DNA from: Xestospongia muta
Taxonomy: Eukaryota; Porifera; Demospongiae; Haplosclerida; Petrosiidae
DNA: 64,000 bases
Direction: 5' to 3'
NCBI GenBank assembly: GCA_963693285.1
Contig: OY848919.1
Location: forward strand, 1,861,327 to 1,925,326
Positions 10,878 to 23,158 of the stretch are shown one piece after another; within the stretch, counting starts at the first letter, position 1; each line of letters starts with the position of its first letter. Both the position numbers and the translations under genes were made by a program. Under the pieces are notes generated by a model. That model did not search any database. It saw only the letters and a program-made list of their open reading frames with translations, and was not told where the DNA came from.

Positions 10878-12230
10878 ATGGTTGAACAGATTAATAATAC
10901 TAGTCATTTAAAAGTTCCTTATGAACCAGAACAGAAACCTTGGAAAGATACTCTCTCATTATCTCTTGCAAGATCAACTAAAGGACACTTTCATGTATCA
11001 CTACCAACAAACAACTCGAAAGTCTATGATGATTGTTATTCTATAGTAAGTGGTATAACTGCTTTCTGGTATCATGTATCATCAACTGGTCTCACTGAAA
11101 AACAACATGATGATGATCATAAAGAAGTATGAACTTTTTTCAACTTTATTAAATGACTATGGTGTCCCTACATTCACTATACTATACCTCATTCTGGCAT
11201 GCCAAGTGGTCCCATAATAAAAGTGATATGGAAAGTTACTGGGGCTATTTACTTAATATGGGTTCAACAGAAGGAAATATTCATCCTGTTTGGAGTGCAC
11301 GAAGCTATCTCTCTGTTGAGCCAATCAAAAGTGACACATCAATATCTCTACTTCCTGGTATGCAATCTTTCTGCTATGATGATAACCCTAATGCTTTCTC
11401 TCCTGTGGCTTTCTACTCTGATAGTTCTCATCATGGTATGAAGAGGAATTCACACATTGCAGCTATGTCATCATTTTATGATATTGGTATACGTCAATAC
11501 CCTAATGATAATCCTCTTGGAGTTCCTTGGCCAACACAAGTTCCTACCATTATTGGGCCAACAGGTATCAGTTCTGGCTCTATGGATATTGATGCACTAA
11601 TGAAACTTGTTGATTTCTTTACTGACAAAGGTCATCCTATTCTGATTATCTTTAACTATGGCACAACATTTGAAGGCATCTGTGGTACAAAGTGAGACAT
11701 CATTATCTCTATAGGTCATGAGCACAGATTGATCATAGAGACACCTGGTCCATTATTTGATTTCCAACTGGACTATATTTTTCAATTGTTATTAGTGGCT
11801 ACAAATGGGCAAGTTGCCCGTAACCTTGTAATGTTTTTATAGACCAAGACAGGAATGTTGATGAATCCTGCATAATGTTCTGAGCCATTTTAGTACACAG
11901 CTTCAAGGTCCTCGTAGTGGTCTTTCAACATTGATATTGTGGACATTCATCAGTACACATTCCTATGACAAACAGGTCAAGATGATTGCTGGATGTATAC
12001 AGTTAGCTGAGTATGTAGTAGAGAGACTGAAGGAATTGGAAAAGGAGATATCTACTGAACTATGGATTCATTGTTCTACATTGTCACTAGCTGTTGTGTT
12101 CAGGAAACCAAATACGAACTGGTTTATAAACCAGTTTGTATTGCAAAACAATATCTGTAAACAGAATGGAACATTGTTACAAGATGTGGTTGATCAACTC
12201 ATTGGAGATTTGAATTGTTTTAGAGTTATT
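10878..12230 (+). pseudogene. Group II PLP decarboxylase, large pseudogene
   Basis: It begins at the conserved start (ATGGTTGAACAG) and covers most of the enzyme: the N-terminal PYEPEQKPWKDTL block, MESYWGYLLNMGSTEGNIHPVWSARSYLS, the SDSSHHGMKRN substrate/cofactor block, GPTGISSGSMDIDALMKL and GTTFEG. Breaks are a stop at AAAGAAGTATGA (about 11130), loss of about 130 bp before HAKW, a deletion of roughly 150 bp between GTTFEG and the EMG block that removes the FHVDGALG Asp motif, a stop near 11694, further frameshifts around the SGYKW lysine region, and an altered C-terminus. It is the largest decayed decarboxylase and is not functional. Confidence 0.88.
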
Positions 12231-12756
12231 AAAATCCATTTAAAAAACAACAGTTATTATCAAAGCTTGATTTTCCTTAACTTACTTTACAATTTTCAAA
12301 ACTTCATAGGTCATGTGCATATGAAAATGTAATATTTAGAGTTTGTTATTTATTGTTTATTCTTTATGTGTGCCATCTAGTATTTGCCATCTGTCAGTCT
12401 TATAACTATCAATGAAAATCAGTACTTTTAATCTAACTTTGTCACAACCTTTAAAATTTTTTATAATCTTACACAAAATGGAACGACAGTACATTCTGTT
12501 AAATGTAATGGGGATAAACTGACAAGAATATTGTTAGTTGTTTGTGGGTGTGGTCTATTTATTCCCACTAATATAAGGTTTATATGTAAAAGAAAAAGAT
12601 TTCAGTCAACTTAAATTTAACAAATTCAATAATGATCATCAATAACTTAAATGTGTCAATCAAACAAATATATATATATATAATGTGTTCAAATCACAAC
12701 CACTCTATTTATCACAACAAAACTAACACAATATTGATGATCTTAGAAATAAAGTA
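12231..12756. other. Decarboxylase 3' flank to transporter D
   Basis: The shared decarboxylase 3' flank (caaagcttga at about 12260) runs into transporter 3' flank. The part nearest the gene resembles 32840-33001. No gene is seen. Confidence 0.55.
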
Positions 12757-14298
12757 TCAGTCAGTAGAAAGTCCCATTTCTCTTTCATATTCTTCTTCCT
12801 GGTTCAGATATCTTTCATAGTGTTCATCAACAATTTGAATTATATTGACTTCATTCTCTCTCACACGAAACTTGTACCATTTAGCTAGTACTATGAATAC
12901 TAACAATATAATAAAGATAACAACACTCCTAGTAATGTAGTAATATAAACTTGAACAGATAGAATTGTTATCACAGCCAAAAGGATATTTCGTATTGATA
13001 TTAATGAGATAACCAACTCCAAGACAAGTAAACCACATCCCAACCATCATCCCTCTCATTTCTACAGGAGACTGTGCTATTGTGAACTCCAATGATGTTG
13101 GAAAAACCAGCGTAAAAGCAATACCATACAATATTTGAGGAATTAGTAATAGATCATTGAAATATGACAAGGTATTACTCTGGTACTTAAATATAACTAC
13201 ATAGGATAATGTGGTTGTCAAAGCAAAGACTAGTCCCAGACCTATTCTCTTCAACATACTGGGAATGTGTTTATTGAAACAGGGATAAATGAAGAACTGA
13301 TAGAGAAGCAGTAAGAAAGTTGGAGTTATAAACTTCATTATGTTACTTGAAATGAGGCAAGATTTAAAAGATAAATCACTAGGATTAGCACCCTTCATTA
13401 TACTCCAGTATACTTCATCAGCACAGCCGAGTCCAACAATACAAATCATCAGAGGAATCATACGTAACACTGTCTTCACATTTTCTACTTCCTCTTCTAT
13501 AAAAGGACCTCCATATTTCTCCTTACCTAGATCTAGTCGAGAAGGGTAGTCCTCTTCCCAGTAAGTCAAGGCACTACGATTCCTTGGGTATTTGTTCTTT
13601 CTGGAATAGTTGAGTACTTTAGTAATCAACTTGATAGGATTGCTAATGAGAGGAGTAGTTTCCAGCCAGTATTTGAAAAAAGAATGAGTTATTAATACTG
13701 CAGACACTGTTACTCCCATCATTATAAATGATAACAGAAGAAAAAAATGGAAAGAACATCGTCCAAGTTCAAATATAGTAAATACAACTGGTGTACTAAT
13801 ACTATGCCAGTATATGATAGCACTTAGTTTATCTGCTGAAGCTCCCACAAGTTGATCAATATTGAACTGTACAATATTTGCTCGAAAACCAGTATATCCA
13901 ACTGCACCACAAAGATATACAAACACATATATTACATAAAAAAATGAATTATTAAGCCAATATGCTCTTATAATAAACCCAACACCAGAAAGTACCCAAG
14001 CAAAAAAGCACAAAAAGATGCCAGTAACAATCATCTTATAACGTCCTGTCCACACATCAGCTATCAGTCCAACCAAAGCAAAAATAAAGTAGAGCATACA
14101 ATATCCATTATTAAAGATGATATTAGTAGTACTACTTAGTGTCTCACTTTGCTGAACATTGCTGTATATGGTACCCTCAAAGTATCTCATAAATATCATG
14201 TAGTTGTACATTAGAGCATCCCAGACTAGTACCAATATAGCTGATCGTGAAGACAAATGACAGAAATGAATAGAGAATGTTGACTGATGACTTGCCAT
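12757..14298 (-). CDS. POT/PTR-family transporter D, intact, 513 aa
   Basis: Full-length copy starting MASHQSTFSIHFC. It differs from the C/G subtype in loop 1 (SETLSSTTNIIFNNGYC), which keeps no N-S-T sequon, in the long loop (GGPFIEEEVENVKT), and before TM8 (ANPSDLSFKSCLISSNIMKF). POT landmarks are present, as is WDALM in place of ExxER. Its nearest relative is the nonsense-carrying copy I at 33002-34543; the two also share upstream MITE-containing flanks, so D and I come from an interspersed duplication about 20 kb apart. Confidence 0.9.
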   Translation of the reverse strand: MASHQSTFSIHFCHLSSRSAILVLVWDALMYNYMIFMRYFEGTIYSNVQQSETLSSTTNIIFNNGYCMLYFIFALVGLIADVWTGRYKMIVTGIFLCFFAWVLSGVGFIIRAYWLNNSFFYVIYVFVYLCGAVGYTGFRANIVQFNIDQLVGASADKLSAIIYWHSISTPVVFTIFELGRCSFHFFLLLSFIMMGVTVSAVLITHSFFKYWLETTPLISNPIKLITKVLNYSRKNKYPRNRSALTYWEEDYPSRLDLGKEKYGGPFIEEEVENVKTVLRMIPLMICIVGLGCADEVYWSIMKGANPSDLSFKSCLISSNIMKFITPTFLLLLYQFFIYPCFNKHIPSMLKRIGLGLVFALTTTLSYVVIFKYQSNTLSYFNDLLLIPQILYGIAFTLVFPTSLEFTIAQSPVEMRGMMVGMWFTCLGVGYLININTKYPFGCDNNSICSSLYYYITRSVVIFIILLVFIVLAKWYKFRVRENEVNIIQIVDEHYERYLNQEEEYEREMGLSTD

Positions 14299-14784
14299 TT
14301 CTCAAACTTAACACTTGAAAACAAAGAAACTAAAAACACATATAACATTTTATCTACTTTCATGATTATAATGATAATCTGATATGAACCTAGCATTATA
14401 TACACAAAATAAATAAACTACTTACAACTAAATAAAAGACAATTCTGTTATAACCTAAGATACTATATACAGCTATATAATTATGTATATTATATATATA
14501 CAATGTATAATGTACATGCATGTGACCTGTCTTGCAATAAGGAGCAACTTTTGTCAAATGTATTTATAAACATACTTAACATATAATTAGTCATTTTTGA
14601 TATAATAATATTTACAAAGTTTTGTATTCATTAACAATTATATAATAATTGATTTTCTGAGATATAATATAATAATTACTCAGTGAAAATGCATGTTGTG
14701 TATATATAGCAGTACTGCATGTATTATAACACTGAGATGTTTTAACAGAAATAGTCCCTTTTCACAAATCAGATCACTTGAATA
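14299..14784. other. Transporter D upstream region
   Basis: AT-rich, about 95% matched by 34544-35022 as judged by eye. It contains a two-ended MITE (14522-14777). It differs from the A/B/C-type upstream regions in lacking the nested inverted repeat. No gene is seen. Confidence 0.55.
14522..14777. mobile_element. MITE with both inverted ends, about 256 bp
   Basis: The left end GTGACCTGTCTTGCAATAAG and the right end ttcacaaatcagatcac are inverted relative to each other and match the termini of the 48417-48549 element. The interior is longer and AT-rich. The orthologous copy is 34768-35014, so it predates the D/I duplication. Confidence 0.55.
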
Positions 14785-14950
14785 TATGACCTAAAAGTCA
14801 TTGAAGATCACAATTCTAAAGTTGGGATGGTATGACCACTGACTGGTATCAAGTACCCTCTACTGATCTCAATAAAAGACAAAGGAGAAACTCATAAACA
14901 AGTATGGACATTTATTGATTGACTCAATGGAGATTTGAAGAAAATGAATA
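14785..14950 (+). pseudogene. Decarboxylase fragment
   Basis: The fragment equivalent to NDLKVIEDHNSKV..TG is followed by a jump to WTFID and GDLKK, the start-to-end fusion seen in the other fragments. Stops are present. It is close to 18150-18320. Confidence 0.7.
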
Positions 14951-16076
14951 CTAATATAAAGTTATTAAAATAATTTAAGGTAAAAAGTCTATTTTCAATC
15001 ACAACAATTATTATCAAAGCTTGATCTTTCTTTACTCATTTTACATTTTCAACACTTCACAAATCATATACATATGATATAAATAAATGAAAATGAAAGA
15101 GATTATGTTTACATCTCTTTGTTATCTATTGTTTAGACTGTTTGTATGTCATCTGACCATTTACTTGTCTGTCAGTCTATTCTTATAACTATCAACATAT
15201 ATTTATCCATCTATTAAACCATCAATATAACCATCTACTTTTCCATTTACTGACCATCAATTCATTCCTTATGTAATGACTTTATATCAACTTGTGTATT
15301 CATTCCTACCTTGTTTCTTTTATTTTGGTATTGTCATCCTTGCATCCTTTCTTATTTTTAAATGTTTTACTTACTTGTCATCTTTTACCTGAGACTAAAC
15401 AAGATAGTAAGAAGAGTTTCCATAACTAACAAATATGTATCCCATTACCAATAGATATGTGTTCATTTGTTTACATACAATTTCATGATAACAATTATGT
15501 GGGTATCAGCTGTACATTTTATATCAGTTAGCATAAAACAACTTAATAATGTCACGTATAACAAAGAGATATAATAAGCACCTTTTAACAAATACACATG
15601 AAAATTGAACAAAAGATTTTATATAATGCTCATATCTTAGCATTTCTATACATTAATGTGTTATTTTTTAGTTTACACTTTTCCTTGTTCTGTTTAGTAT
15701 TTAAACCTGTTACCTGTTACAATTCTGTTGTAGAGAGAGACATTTATTTTAAGTTCTAGTTATTTTGTGAATTCAACAGTTTAAGTTACCACATCAATCT
15801 AATGTTGTTATGACTTTTAAAATCTTTTAAAGTCTTAAATAAAATGGAACAACAGTACATTTTGTTAGATGTAATGAAACATATACTGACTAGAACACTG
15901 TTAATTGTTAATGGGTGTGGTCTACTTTAGTCTCACAGTATAAGGTTATACGTAAAAAAAAAACATTTCAGTTAGCTTAAAATTAAAAAACTTAACAATG
16001 GCTATCAATAATTTAAATGCATCATCAAATATATATGTGTGTGTGTGTGTGTGTGCATGTATATATATATGTATAT

Positions 16077-16128
<52 letters not shown>

Positions 16129-16250
16129 GTATGTATAAATATATATGTACACATTCATATATTTATATATTATATATGTATATATTATGTTTTCAACTAT
16201 TCTATTTATCACAACAAAACTAACAAAATATTAATTATCTTATAAAAAAG
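14951..16250. other. Spacer to transporter E
   Basis: Decarboxylase 3' flank, CCATC-rich stretch and transporter 3' flank, matching 18320-19489. It ends in a compound GT/TA microsatellite (16033-16190). No gene is seen. Confidence 0.6.
16033..16190. repeat. Compound microsatellite (GT)n-(TA)n-(GTAT)n
   Basis: A GT run, then TA runs, then about five GTAT units. Short reading frames across it are repeat artefacts. Confidence 0.9.
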
Positions 16251-17789
16251 TCAGTCAGTAGAAAGTCCCATTTCTCTTTCGTATTCTTCTTCCTGGTCAA
16301 TATATCTTTCATAGTGTTTATCAACAATTTGAGCTATATTGACTTCATTCTCTCTCACACGGAACTTGTATCGTTTAGCTAGTACTATGAATACTAACAG
16401 TATAATAAAGATAACAACACTCCTAGTAATGTAGTAATAGAAACTTGGACAGATGGAATTGTTATCACAGCCAAACGGATATTTTGTATTGATATTAATG
16501 AGATAACCAACTCCAAGAGAGGCAAACCACATTCCAACCATCATCCCTCTCATTTCTATAGGAGACTGTGCTATTGTGAATTCCATAGATGCTGGAAAAA
16601 TTAGTGCATAAGCAAAACCAAATAATACCTGAGGAAGTAGTAATAGGTCATTGAAATATGACAAGGTATTACTCTGATACTTGAATATAACCACATAGGA
16701 TAATGTGGTTGCCAAAGCAAAGACTAGTCCCAGACCTATTCTCTTCAACATACTGGGAATGTATTTATTGAAACAGGGATAAATTAAGAATTGATGGAGA
16801 AACAGTAAGAAAGCTGGAGTTATAAACTTCATTGTGTTATTTGAAATGAAGCAAGATTTAAAAGATGAATTAATAAGATTAGAATCTTTCATTAGACTCC
16901 AGTATACTTCATCAGCACAGATGAGTCCAACAATACAAATCATCAGAGGAATAATACGAAACACTGTTTTGACATTTTCTACTTCCTCTACTGTAAAAGG
17001 TCCACCATATTTATCTTTGCCTAGGTCTAGTCATGAAGGGTAGTCCTCCTCCCAGTAGGTCAAGGCACTACGATTCCTTGGGTACTTGTTCTTCCTGGCA
17101 TAGTTGAGTACTTTAGCAATCAACTTGACCGGATTGCTAATGAGAGGTGTAGTTTCCAGCCAATGTTTGAAAAAGGAATGAGTTATTAATACCACAGAAA
17201 CTGTTACTCCTGGTGTTATGAATGATAGTATAAGAAAAGAATTAAAAGAACATCGTCCAAGTTGAAATAAAGTGAATACAACTGGTACATTAATACAATG
17301 CCAGTATATGATAGCACTTAGTTCATCTGCTGAAGCTCCTACAAGTTGATCAATATTGAACTGTACAATGTTTGCACGAAACCCAGTATATCCAATCGCA
17401 CCACAAAGATATCCAAATACATAGATTACATAAAATAATGGATTATTTTGCCAATATGTTGTTATAATAAACCCCACACCAGAAAGTATCCAAGCGAAAA
17501 AGCACAAAAAGATGCCAGTAACAATCATCTTATAACGTCCTGTCCACACATCAGCTATCAATCCAACCAAAATGAAAATAAAGTAGAGCATACAATATCC
17601 ATTACTAAAGACAATATTAGCAGTACTATTTGGTGTCTCACTTTGTTGAATGTTGGATATCATACCTTCAAAGTATCTCATAAACATGAGGTAAGTGTAC
17701 ATTAGAGCATCCCAGACAAGTACCAATATAGCTGATCGTGAAGACAATTGACAGAATTGATTAAAAGATCTTGACTGATGACTTGTCAT
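16251..17789 (-). pseudogene. POT/PTR-family transporter E, full length with one TGA nonsense codon
   Basis: The coding frame is intact over 512 codons except at codon 253 (17031-17033), where the invariant Arg CGA of DYPSRLDLG is TGA. Everything else looks functional and it is almost identical to transporter F (19490-21028) at a constant offset of 3239 bp, including the unusual start MTSHQSRSFNQFCQLSS. The stop falls in the central cytoplasmic loop, so the truncated product would hold only TM1-TM6. This is either a very young pseudogene, a polymorphic null allele, or a recoded or edited site. Confidence 0.88.
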
Positions 17790-18029
17790 TTCTCAAATGT
17801 TATACTTGAAAATACAGAAACCTAGAAAATATAAATGTTATTCAGCAACTCTTATATTCCCAATTGTAACAATATTCTGATACAAACTTAACACATTACA
17901 CATATAATATATGAACTACTACACTGCTATATAATTAAAAGTAATCACAGTATATCAATTCTTCTGTCATGATATAAGCCTGCATGTGATTATCATATGA
18001 CTCATCTCCCTTCCATTTTATTTTTGGAA
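17790..18029. other. Short spacer between transporter E and decarboxylase fragment
   Basis: Only 240 bp separate the transporter start from the decarboxylase start here, against about 1 kb in other units. The usual MITE and nested inverted repeat are deleted, and the gene is joined directly to the last part of the decarboxylase 5' flank (about 17935 on). Confidence 0.65.
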
Positions 18030-18320
18030 ATGGCTGAACAGGTTCATAAAACTATTCATTTAGAGGTTCCTTATGGACCAGAACAGAAATCTTGGAAAGA
18101 TATTCTCTTACCTCTTGAAAGATTCAGTAAAGGAGACCTTCATGCATCACCACCAACCAATGACCTAAAAGTCATTGAAGATCACAATTCTAAAGTTAGG
18201 ATTGTAAGACCACTGACTGGTATCAAGTACCCTTTACTGATTTCACTAAAAGACAAAAGAGAAACTCATAAACAAATATGGACATTTATTGATTGACTCA
18301 ATGGAGATTTGAAGAAAACG
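18030..18320 (+). pseudogene. Decarboxylase fragment, 5' end fused to 3' end
   Basis: ATGGCTGAACAGG start, then an uninterrupted 88-codon frame (HLEVPYGPEQKSWKDILL, SPPTNDLKVIEDHNSKV, TGIKYP, WTFID) ending in TGA, followed by the terminal GDLKK sequence in another frame. It carries only the non-catalytic N-terminal extension of the enzyme, with no PLP-binding residues. The open frame is probably chance survival in a young fragment. Confidence 0.72.
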
Positions 18321-19489
18321 AATACTTTTATATAAAGTCATTAAAATAATTTTAGGAAGAAAGTCTATTTTCAATCACAACAATTATTATCAAAGCTTGA
18401 TCTTTCTTTACTTATTTTACATTTTTTAACACTTCACAAATCATATACATATGATATAAACAAATGAAAATGAAAGAGATTATGTTTACATCTCTTTGTT
18501 ATCTATTGTTTAGACTGTTTGTATGTCATCTGACCATTTACCTGTCTGTCAGTCTATTCTTATAACTATCAACATATATTTATCCATCTATTAAACCATC
18601 AATATAACCATCTACTTTCCATTTACTGACCATCAATTCATTCCTTATGTAATGACTCTGTATCAACTTGTGTATTCATTCCTACCTTGTTTCTTTTATT
18701 TTGGTATTGCCATCCTTGCATCCTTTCTTATTTTAAAATGTTTTACTTACTTGTCATCTTTTACCTGAGACTAAACAAGAAAGTAAGAACAGTTTTCAAA
18801 ATTCTTCATAAGTTTCCATAACTAACAAATATGTATCTATTACCAATAGATATATGTTCATTTGTTTACATACAATTTCATGATAACAATTATGTGGGTA
18901 TCAGCTGTACATTTTATATCAGTTAGCATAAAACAACTTAATAATGTCAAGTATAACAAAGAGATATTATAAGCACCTTCTAACAAATACACATGAAAAC
19001 TGAACATAAGTTGTTAATGCTCATATCTTAGCACTACACTTTAATGTGTTAATTTTTAGTTTACAATTTCCTTGTTATGATTTGTATTTAAACCTGTTAC
19101 TTTTTACAATTCTGTTGTAGAGAGAGATATTTATTTCAAGTTCTAGTTATTTTGTGAATTCAACAGTTTAAGTTGCCACATCATTCTAATGTTGTCGTGA
19201 CTTCTGAAATCTTTTAAAGTCTTAGATAAAATGGAACAACAGTACATATTGTTAGATGTATTGGAACATAATATACTGACTAGAACACTGTTAATTGTTA
19301 ATGGGTGTGGTCTACTTTAGTCTCACAATATAAGGTTTATATGTAAAAGAAAAAACATTTCAGTTAGCTTAAAGTTAACAAACTTAATGATGGCTATCAA
19401 TAATTTAAATGTGTCATCAATTATATATAACAACCATTCTATTTATCTCAACAAAACCGACAAATACTAATGATCTTAGAAACAAAGTA
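18321..19489. other. Spacer to transporter F
   Basis: Matches 14951-16250 (tandem duplication, period about 3.24 kb by the gene positions), but lacks the long compound microsatellite. No gene is seen. Confidence 0.6.
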
Positions 19490-21028
19490 TCAGTCAGCAG
19501 AAAGTCCCATTTCTCTTTCATATTCTTCTTCCTGGTTCAGATATCTTTCATAGTGTTCATCAACAATTTGAACTATATTGATTTCATTCTCTCTCACACG
19601 GAACTTGTACCATTTAGCTAGTACTATGAATACTAACAATATAATAAAGATAACAACACTCATAGCAGCATAGTAATAGAAATTTGGACAGATAGAATTG
19701 TTATTGCAGCCAAAAGGATATTTCATATTGATATTAATAAGAAAACCAACTCCAAGAGAGGCAAATGACATCCCAACCATCATCCCTCTCATTTCTACAG
19801 GAGACTGTGCTATTGTGAATTCCAAAGATGCTGGAAAAATCAGTGCAAAAGCAATACCAAATAATATCTGAGGAATTAGTAATAGGTCATTGAAATATGA
19901 CAAGGTATTACTCTGATACTTGAATATAACCACATAGGATAATGTGGTTGCCAAAGCAAAGACTAGTCCCAGACCTATTCTCTTCAACATACTGGGAATG
20001 TATTTATTGAAACAGGGATAAATGAAAAACTGATGGAGAAACAGTAAGAAAGCTGGAGTTATAAACTTCATTGTGTTATTTGAAATGAAGCAAGATTTAA
20101 AAGATGAATTAATAAGATTAGAATCTGTCATTAGACTCCAGTATACTTCATCAGCACAGATGAGTCCAACAATACAAATCAGCAGAGGAATAATACGAAA
20201 CACTGTTTTGACATTTTCTACTTCCTCTACTGTAAAAGGTCCACCATATTTATCTTTGCCTAGGTCTAGTCGTGAAGGGTAGCCCTCCTCCCAGTAGGTC
20301 AAGGCACTACGATTCCTTGGGTACTTGTTCTTCCTGGCATAGTTGAGTACTTTAGCAATCAACTTGACCGGATTGCTAATGAGAGGTGTAGTTTCCAGCC
20401 AATGTTTGAAAAAGGAATGAGTTATTAATACCACAGAAACTGTTACTCCTGGTGTTATGAATGATAGTATAAGAAAAGAATTAAAAGAACATCGTCCAAG
20501 TTGAAATAAAGTGAATACAACTGGTACATTAATACAATGCCAGTATATGATAGCACTTAGTTCATCTGCTGAAGCTCCCACAAGTTGATCAATATTGAAC
20601 TGTACAATGTTTGCACGAAACCCAGTATATCCAATTGCACCACAAAGATATCCAAATACATAGATTACATAAAATAATGGATTATTTTGCCAATATGTTG
20701 TTATAATAAACCCCACACCAGAAAGTATCCAAGCGAAAAAGCACAAAAAGATGCCAGTAACAATCATCTTATAACGTCCTGTCCACACATCAGCTATCAA
20801 TCCAACCAAAATGAAAATAAAGTAGAGCATACAATATCCATTACTAAAGACAATATTAGCAGTACTATTTGGTGTATCACTTTGTTGAATGTTGGATATC
20901 ATACCTTCAAAGTATCTCATAAACATGAGGTAAGTGTACATTAGAGCATCCCAGACAAGTACCAATATAGCTGATCGTGAAGACAATTGACAGAATTGAT
21001 TAAAAGATCTTGACTGATGACTTGTCAT
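19490..21028 (-). CDS. POT/PTR-family transporter F, intact, 512 aa
   Basis: Full-length sister of the nonsense-bearing copy E. One residue is missing in loop 1 relative to the 513-aa copies (EGMISNIQQSDTPNSTAN). It keeps CGA (Arg) where E has TGA. Distinctive changes are EEGYPSRLD (Gly for the usual Asp next to the Tyr) and YYYAAMSVV at the start of TM12, where others have YYYITRSVV, so a positively charged Arg is lost from that position. The other POT landmarks are as in transporter C. Confidence 0.9.
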   Translation of the reverse strand: MTSHQSRSFNQFCQLSSRSAILVLVWDALMYTYLMFMRYFEGMISNIQQSDTPNSTANIVFSNGYCMLYFIFILVGLIADVWTGRYKMIVTGIFLCFFAWILSGVGFIITTYWQNNPLFYVIYVFGYLCGAIGYTGFRANIVQFNIDQLVGASADELSAIIYWHCINVPVVFTLFQLGRCSFNSFLILSFITPGVTVSVVLITHSFFKHWLETTPLISNPVKLIAKVLNYARKNKYPRNRSALTYWEEGYPSRLDLGKDKYGGPFTVEEVENVKTVFRIIPLLICIVGLICADEVYWSLMTDSNLINSSFKSCFISNNTMKFITPAFLLFLHQFFIYPCFNKYIPSMLKRIGLGLVFALATTLSYVVIFKYQSNTLSYFNDLLLIPQILFGIAFALIFPASLEFTIAQSPVEMRGMMVGMSFASLGVGFLININMKYPFGCNNNSICPNFYYYAAMSVVIFIILLVFIVLAKWYKFRVRENEINIVQIVDEHYERYLNQEEEYEREMGLSAD

Positions 21029-21929
21029 TTCTCAAATGTTATACTTGAAAATACAGAAACCTAAAAAATATAAATGTTATTCAGCAACTCTTATATTCCC
21101 AATTGTAACAATAATCTGATGCAACCTTATACATTACACATATAATATATGAACTACTTCACTGCTATATAAATGAGGGGACAATTCACTATACTGACTA
21201 AGATATTATATACAACTGTATAACTATCATTAGTTATATGTATAGGTTGCAATTGAAAGCTTATTATTGTTGAAAATAACCATAAACTGTTATTAATACT
21301 AATGTACTACTGTTTGTGTAGCTACATAACCTTCAGTTTGATAATACATTAGTAATTAATAGTATTATGTTTATATTTTTTATAATTATACAACCTGTAT
21401 ACACTGTATTAGTTAAATCAATTTGCAACCAATCAATTTTTAAAGTTTGGTACATAATATATATATAATATATAATAATGAATAATATATAACTTGTTTT
21501 GCAATAATAAACCACTTCTGTCAACCTTTTACATATATTTAAGACTCTAGACAAGACATGTAGTGACACTGGTAGTCTACAACTGTAGGTTGTATTTACC
21601 AGTTAACTTTATATCAAGTATGTTGCTGAATGGTAGGTATGAGGTCTTTTTTGGTACACATAATACATAATATAGTAGTTAACATCACACCTCTTTATAA
21701 TCAAAGTGCAAATAGACAATAGACTATGTCTTGTGCATACCACCAGTACCTAACTAATGATACATTACAATGAATCTCAAAGCTCTGATAATCAACCACA
21801 TGATTTGTCATTAGTAGCTACATCACTGACCTATAGATATGTTAAGTAAAAATTAATAAGATGATAAAAGTAATCACAGTATATCAATTTCTTATCATGA
21901 TAGAAGCCTGCATGTGATTATCACATGAC
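21029..21929. other. Transporter F upstream region with orphan decarboxylase promoter flank
   Basis: Contains a degenerate MITE start (about 21485-21525), the nested inverted repeat (21567-21602) and the conserved decarboxylase 5' flank (about 21780-21930), but no decarboxylase follows. Repeat X begins exactly where the coding region would be. Confidence 0.65.
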
Positions 21930-22294
21930 TCATACACAGCCAATTATGAACATATGTAATTCACATACAACATTCAACATTTACAAGTCAAGTCAAATAT
22001 TGGTACAAATCAATGCAGATCATAGGATCTATGATACAAAGAACACAATAGATTTTGACACTGTGAATACATATTCTTTATTTCAGGTCATGTTATATAA
22101 AAAATGCTGTTTCATGCCAAATACATTATATACTTCCCTCTATAAATTAATAAATATACATATACATACATGCATACATACATACATACATACATACATA
22201 CATACATACATACATACATACATACATACATACATACATACATACATACATACATACATACATACATACATACATACATACATACATACATACA

Positions 22295-22361
<67 letters not shown>

Positions 22362-23158
22362 AAATAACTGGCACACAAGCAGTTGCAACAAAGACTCACA
22401 GTCAAACAATAACTCCACAAAACAATGACTCAAATAACAGTAATAAATGACAACATAAATACTGAACCTCACTTGCTCTCTATCTCTTTTCTAACTAACT
22501 GAAATACAAAACAAATGATTTAAATACAAAACTAATTAATGAATATTAATAAGTTACTAACTGAGACAGGATATATATATATATATATATAAATATTTTT
22601 ATACATTGTTCCCAATGAGCTGGAGTCATTTTCTGAAAAGGTGGACAAGTTTAATGTTTTGTCACAAGATTCTATACATGTGACTGTGATTATACAATTA
22701 TAGTTTTATTGAAACAATTAATAACAAAGACATTGGTAGTAAAAGTAGATGAATATCAATAGATTTATCAGCATTATGTACATTCAACACTAGAATATAC
22801 CACTGAGTATTAAGGAGATCTAAAGTGCATCTAATTCTGCATACAGTTGACACAATGAGACAACTTGGACCTACAAACATGATTCAACACTGAATTTAAA
22901 GGTCAGTTATTTTAGTGATCCCATATCTATGTTTTGTGTTTATTCACAGATATTCACAGATATAAAGTCTTCAATTTCCTAATAAGAACATAGAATATAT
23001 ATGAATACTGACAAGCTCCCAGTTTGGACATTGCCACCAACTTTGCTTTGCTGGAACTTTTACTATTCATAATAAGTTCAGGGAAATGTGTTGATTTTTG
23101 TCATCCAACCTCTTAATCCATGTATGACAAACTCTTTCAATGTTTATTTACAATGTTC
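21930..23158. repeat. Repeat X copy 1 (about 1.2 kb, unidentified)
   Basis: Sequence from catacacagccaattatgaa to tatttacaatgttctata is shared with 38527-39600 and, from its middle on, with 30975-32220. It contains a microsatellite and a block (22680-22890) well conserved in all three copies, including ggagatctaaagtgcatctg. I recognise no protein family in it. It replaces the decarboxylase coding region in this unit. It could be a non-autonomous element or an old pseudogene carried along by duplication. Confidence 0.6.
22158..22360. repeat. (CATA)n then (TA)n microsatellite inside repeat X
   Basis: About 40 CATA units (to about 22322) followed by about 19 TA units. The corresponding place in the other X copies has only short TA runs, so the CATA expansion is private to this copy. 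Confidence 0.95.

Larger units (their letters stand above)
14790..21080. repeat. Tandem segmental duplication (transporter E and F units, about 3.24 kb each)
   Basis: About 14790-17840 and 18160-21080 match along decarboxylase fragment, spacer and transporter; the gene offset is exactly 3239 bp at both ends. Main differences are a private compound microsatellite in the first and the TGA codon in transporter E. Confidence 0.85.

Noticed and set aside
16251..17789. TGA codons in transporters E and I read as selenocysteine
   Set aside because: The ancestral residue is Arg (CGA) in all paralogues, neither site is a redox position, and no SECIS-like structure was evident. Nonsense mutation is simpler.
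17997..18296. Small standalone gene of 88-99 codons
   Set aside because: It is the N-terminal extension of the decarboxylase fused to its 3' end, as in the other fragments. It contains no catalytic residues.
22158..22330. CRISPR-like regular repeat
   Set aside because: Plain tetranucleotide microsatellite without unique spacers, in a genome with eukaryotic genes.
21925..22472. Several open frames on both strands of Tyr/Ile/His/Thr or Met/Tyr/Val/Cys repeats
   Set aside because: Products of the CATA and TA microsatellites.
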